Positions 62,201 through 64,000 of a stretch of DNA of 64,000 bases are shown here, one piece after another (position 1 is the stretch's first letter; each line of letters begins with the position of its first letter). The stretch is from the NCBI GenBank assembly GCA_964036295.1, contig OZ038462.1, positions 3,231,501 through 3,295,500 of the forward strand, in the 5' to 3' direction. The position numbers and the translations under genes were made by a program. Source of the stretch: Plumapathes pennacea. Taxonomy: Eukaryota; Cnidaria; Anthozoa; Antipatharia; Myriopathidae. A model generated the notes under the pieces. That model saw nothing but the letters and a program-made list of their open reading frames with translations. It searched no databases and had not been told where the DNA came from.

Positions 62201-64000
62201 TCCTGTGTATTTCTAAATGTTGTGGTAAAAAACAAATTTCCACTGGTTTGCCGTGGTGTGGACTCTTATTTACCACGATTTACGTCATCACATGGTCAAA
62301 ATTAGTTGCGGACTCACTCGGCGAAGCGCCACGTGAGTCCACAACATTTTGACCATGTAATGACGTAAATCGTGGTAAATAAGAGTCCACACCACGGCAA
62401 ACCAGTGGAAATTTGTTTTTTACCACAACATTTAGAAATATACAGGAAACGTTCGTTGTATTTCGCTGCAAAACGTGACATGCTGGCGTCAGCTGGCGTC
62501 AGCATCGTTGTCTGAACTCTTATTTACCACGGTAAATCGACCAATCAGAGAGCGAGAAACTAGTGTGTTGTGGTAAAAAGCACTTTCTACTAACGTATAA
62601 ACGATTGTCTAGACAATTTCACAATGAAAAAAGCAGTTTTACAATCTGCCCGCCAGATGGCCCCCAAAACCTCAATTCACTCTCGTCGACGAACTGCGCA
62701 TGACTGTGAAAGTGGCTTGTTGCTTGTTACTTGTTATGATTAGTCTACTATATTTTGCAATGTTTTATAAAATTTTGATATACCCAAGGTGGTGTAAAGT
62801 TGTGTGTGCGTGAAACTAAATCCGATGTGTTCCTAACAACCTTCAGGAATACAGTGTGGATATCTACCTTGGCATGGCTTGGCAAGACCCCCGGCTCGCA
62901 CTAGGACTCAACAGCACTCTATCCCTGGGTGGAGATTACTTGGAAAAGTTCTGGATCCCGGATGTTTTCTTCGTGAATTCCGTGCATGCCGCAATTCACA
63001 GAATGCTCCTTCCCAACAAGAAAATCTGGGTCAACCTGAAAGAAGGTCACATTATGTTAAGTGCAAGGTCATTACTCCTTCTCGATTCTAGATCGTCTTT
63101 CGACCTCTAAGCCGAGATGTTGGCAGCGAGATACAGAATGTCAGCATTCGCCCGCTAGCACGAATCGTGAAGCCGACCCCAAACAATACGTTTTTTCATA
63201 GAGCAGGGGGGATTGGGGGGGGGGGGGGGGGTGAGGGGGAAGGGGAGAGGAGGTACTCCCATATACAAGTCCTTATATGCAGCCCCAAAGGGTGCCATTT
63301 TCAGCATTTTAGTCTGAAATAGGGTATCGATTTTGAGTCCTGGTCTGGAATAGCGTAGTAGATTTTGGTATTTGGTCTGACTGAATAGGGTCAAAAATCG
63401 TATATTTCGGTCTGAAATAGGATTAGGATTTTCAGACCTGGGCAGCACACTTCCACCCAAAATTAAAATTATAAGTAGTACCCCCCCCCCCCCCTCCCCC
63501 TGCTGATGCATGGCTAGCGAGGCAAAAGAAACTACTTTGCGTGGCCTGCTTGCACAAAAACAATGTTTCTTTTCAATGTGCAGAATGAACACAAGAGTTT
63601 CATGCAAGATGGACCTGAGAAAATACCCCATGGACGTACAGACCTGTCACTTGGCCATGGAAAGCTGTAAGTACGCAAATAAAGAAGGGCTCCACAGGCA
63701 GAACACAAACATTCCGCTACTCAGTGTGCAGTCAAACGAACAAAATAATAAACGGTCCCATCACGGGAAAATTTGTTGGTCGTTTCCGGACTGACATCAT
63801 GCAGACATTTCCGGGATGACTTCCTGTAGACTTTTTACATGTCACACGTTGCAACAAGGCCCCGGTACGTAACAGATGAAAAACGCACTGGTACATCAGC
63901 AAAAACGCAACAAATAATTTTACCCACTGAAATAATTTCTCAAAGTATCTTCTTTCCCACTCACTGAAATCGTGTTGTATTTAGATTTACGATTTAAATT
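59185..64000 (+). CDS. Gene D (5' part): Cys-loop ligand-gated anion channel subunit, beta-like
   Basis: Paralogue of gene C, cut off by the window edge. Coding exons: 59216-59224 (MNL), 60380-60462, 60847-60962, 61841-61908, 62847-63067, 63584-63666, possibly a further one from 63985. Splice phases agree throughout. The start joins MNL to KSLRMQSTLTTLLLVHYF, a signal peptide; an in-frame ATG at 60392 could also serve. Next come MKTYDKNIRPFHGG, VLSFGEIREADM, loop D VDIYLGMAWQDPRL (Gly where Arg is usual), loop A WIPDVFF and the Cys-loop C-KMDLRKYPMDVQT-C, then LAMES with the loop-B Glu kept. The 68-, 221- and 83-nt exons match gene C exactly in length. The donor after 63067 (gtcatt) is weak. 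The channel domain lies beyond the window. Confidence 0.88.
60157..60290. repeat. AACCCTTTCACTCC-ended MITE, partial copy in gene D intron 1
   Basis: ATTCTCTTCACGTCATTCAA, TATGACTGACGTAATGAGAA and the right end CCTGAGAGTGAAAGGTTAA identify it. It lies about 90 bp before the signal-peptide exon. Confidence 0.6.
60751..60840. repeat. (TTG)n-rich tract in gene D intron 2
   Basis: TTGTTG units give way to TGTTTTGTTT units and run to within a few bases of the acceptor at 60845-60846. Translated as a reading frame it gives artefactual Leu/Val/Phe runs. Confidence 0.85.
61165..61199. repeat. GAAACGTCAGC-type motif, copy 4 (gene D intron 3)
   Basis: CTCCGACGAGGAGCTAACGT then TCAAAACGTCAGC. It directly precedes the palindrome at 61211. 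Confidence 0.6.
61211..61335. repeat. Palindromic hairpin element, TTTTGCTCA-core family, copy 3 (gene D intron 3)
   Basis: The arms TAGGCCCGGGTTAAACGTCG and CGACGTTTAACCCGGGCCTA are exact complements, and the match continues through GATCTTAGCATGC. The core is ACAATGGATTTTGCTCATTT. It is the least decayed copy in the window. Confidence 0.9.
61535..61615. repeat. GAAACGTCAGC-type motifs, inverted pair (gene D intron 3)
   Basis: GGCTGACGGCGTTAGCCCTT then CGTCAGAG is the inverted copy. CTCCGACAAAGTGCTAACGC then TTGAAATGTCAGC is the direct copy. They face each other around AAGTACGAACGATTAACA. Confidence 0.6.
61625..61729. repeat. Palindromic hairpin element, TTTTGCTCA-core family, copy 4 (gene D intron 3)
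   Basis: The arms GGCACGGTTCAGACGCCGCT and GAGCGTCTGAACCAGGCC pair with a few mismatches. The core is CAATGGCTTTTGCTCATTTT. It lies about 290 bp from copy 3. Confidence 0.8.
62069..62579. repeat. 510-bp nearly perfect palindrome in gene D intron 4
   Basis: TTTTTACCACAACACACTA at the left is mirrored by TAGTGTGTTGTGGTAAAAA at the right. The arms remain complementary through GCTGACGCCAGCATGTCACG, the CAACATTTAGAAATA words and CCACTGGTTTGCCGTGGTGT. The symmetry centre, near 62323, has GGACTCAC and GTGAGTCC around GGCGAAGCGCC. A partial relative sits in the equivalent intron of gene B. Confidence 0.92.
63200..63500. repeat. Poly-G/poly-C bounded repeat in gene D intron 5
   Basis: It opens with AGCAGGGGGGATT and a long G run and closes with a long C run then TCCCCCTGCT, so the ends are inverted. 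The interior repeats GTCTGAAATAGGGTA, GTCTGGAATAGCGTA and GTCTGACTGAATAGGGT. Homopolymer lengths may be assembly-dependent. Confidence 0.7.
63985..64000 (+). CDS. Possible start of the loop-B/loop-C exon of gene D
   Basis: A tttag acceptor ends at 63984 where the next exon is expected. The phase-1 junction would give Tyr after LAMES, as in genes A and B (SY). Only 16 nt remain before the window ends, so this is tentative. Confidence 0.3.

Noticed and set aside
63155-63631. 158-codon minus-strand frame rich in Pro and Gly
   Set aside because: It is made by the poly-G/poly-C bounded repeat in gene D intron 5 and runs antisense across a true exon.
1-64000. CRISPR arrays, bacterial operons, phage or a new prokaryotic defence system
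   Set aside because: Split genes with GT-AG introns, a SINE and metazoan receptor genes show this is animal nuclear DNA. No regularly spaced identical repeats with unique spacers were seen.

Overview
The window looks like nuclear DNA of a cnidarian, most likely an anthozoan such as a reef coral. It is AT-rich, its genes are split by GT-AG introns of about 0.1-2.5 kb, it holds a tRNA-headed SINE, and it is crowded with small palindromic elements. The species assignment is inference. No prokaryotic, organellar or viral gene was recognised.

The coding content is a tandem, same-strand cluster of four Cys-loop ligand-gated anion channel genes of the GABA-A/glycine receptor type: A (19,583-24,872, 639 aa), B (27,124-37,226, 424 aa), C (52,385-57,089, 556 aa) and D (59,185 to beyond the right edge; 5' part only). 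I rebuilt each from splice sites whose phases agree at every junction. A and B share exon lengths (77, 68, 218, 83, 129-132, 215 nt). C and D share 68, 221 and 83 nt. The cluster is therefore two pairs of paralogues. All four keep the WxPD loop-A motif and a Cys-loop of exactly 13 residues between cysteines. A, B and C have the Pro-Ala-Arg signature of anion-selective channels before M2. The agonist-site residues are split between the pairs. A and B keep the complementary-face basic residue and threonine but have Leu in place of the loop-B glutamate. C and D keep the glutamate but have Gly in place of the loop-D arginine. This mirrors the alpha-like/beta-like division of labour of vertebrate GABA-A receptors and suggests the products co-assemble.

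Layout: 1-19 kb has no firm gene. It contains a 1-kb foldback element, a satellite array, hairpin elements, a SINE and three possible signal-peptide exons on the minus strand. 19-37 kb holds genes A and B, with MITEs and a 1.9-kb inverted-repeat element in introns. 37-52 kb is a gene-poor spacer with repeats. 52-64 kb holds genes C and D. Gene C carries a decayed duplicate exon and a tandem duplication across an exon boundary. Gene D carries a 510-bp palindrome in an intron. A, B and D appear to share a promoter layout: a TATA box, a 5' exon of about 40 nt, then an intron. In B the TATA box lies at the edge of a MITE.
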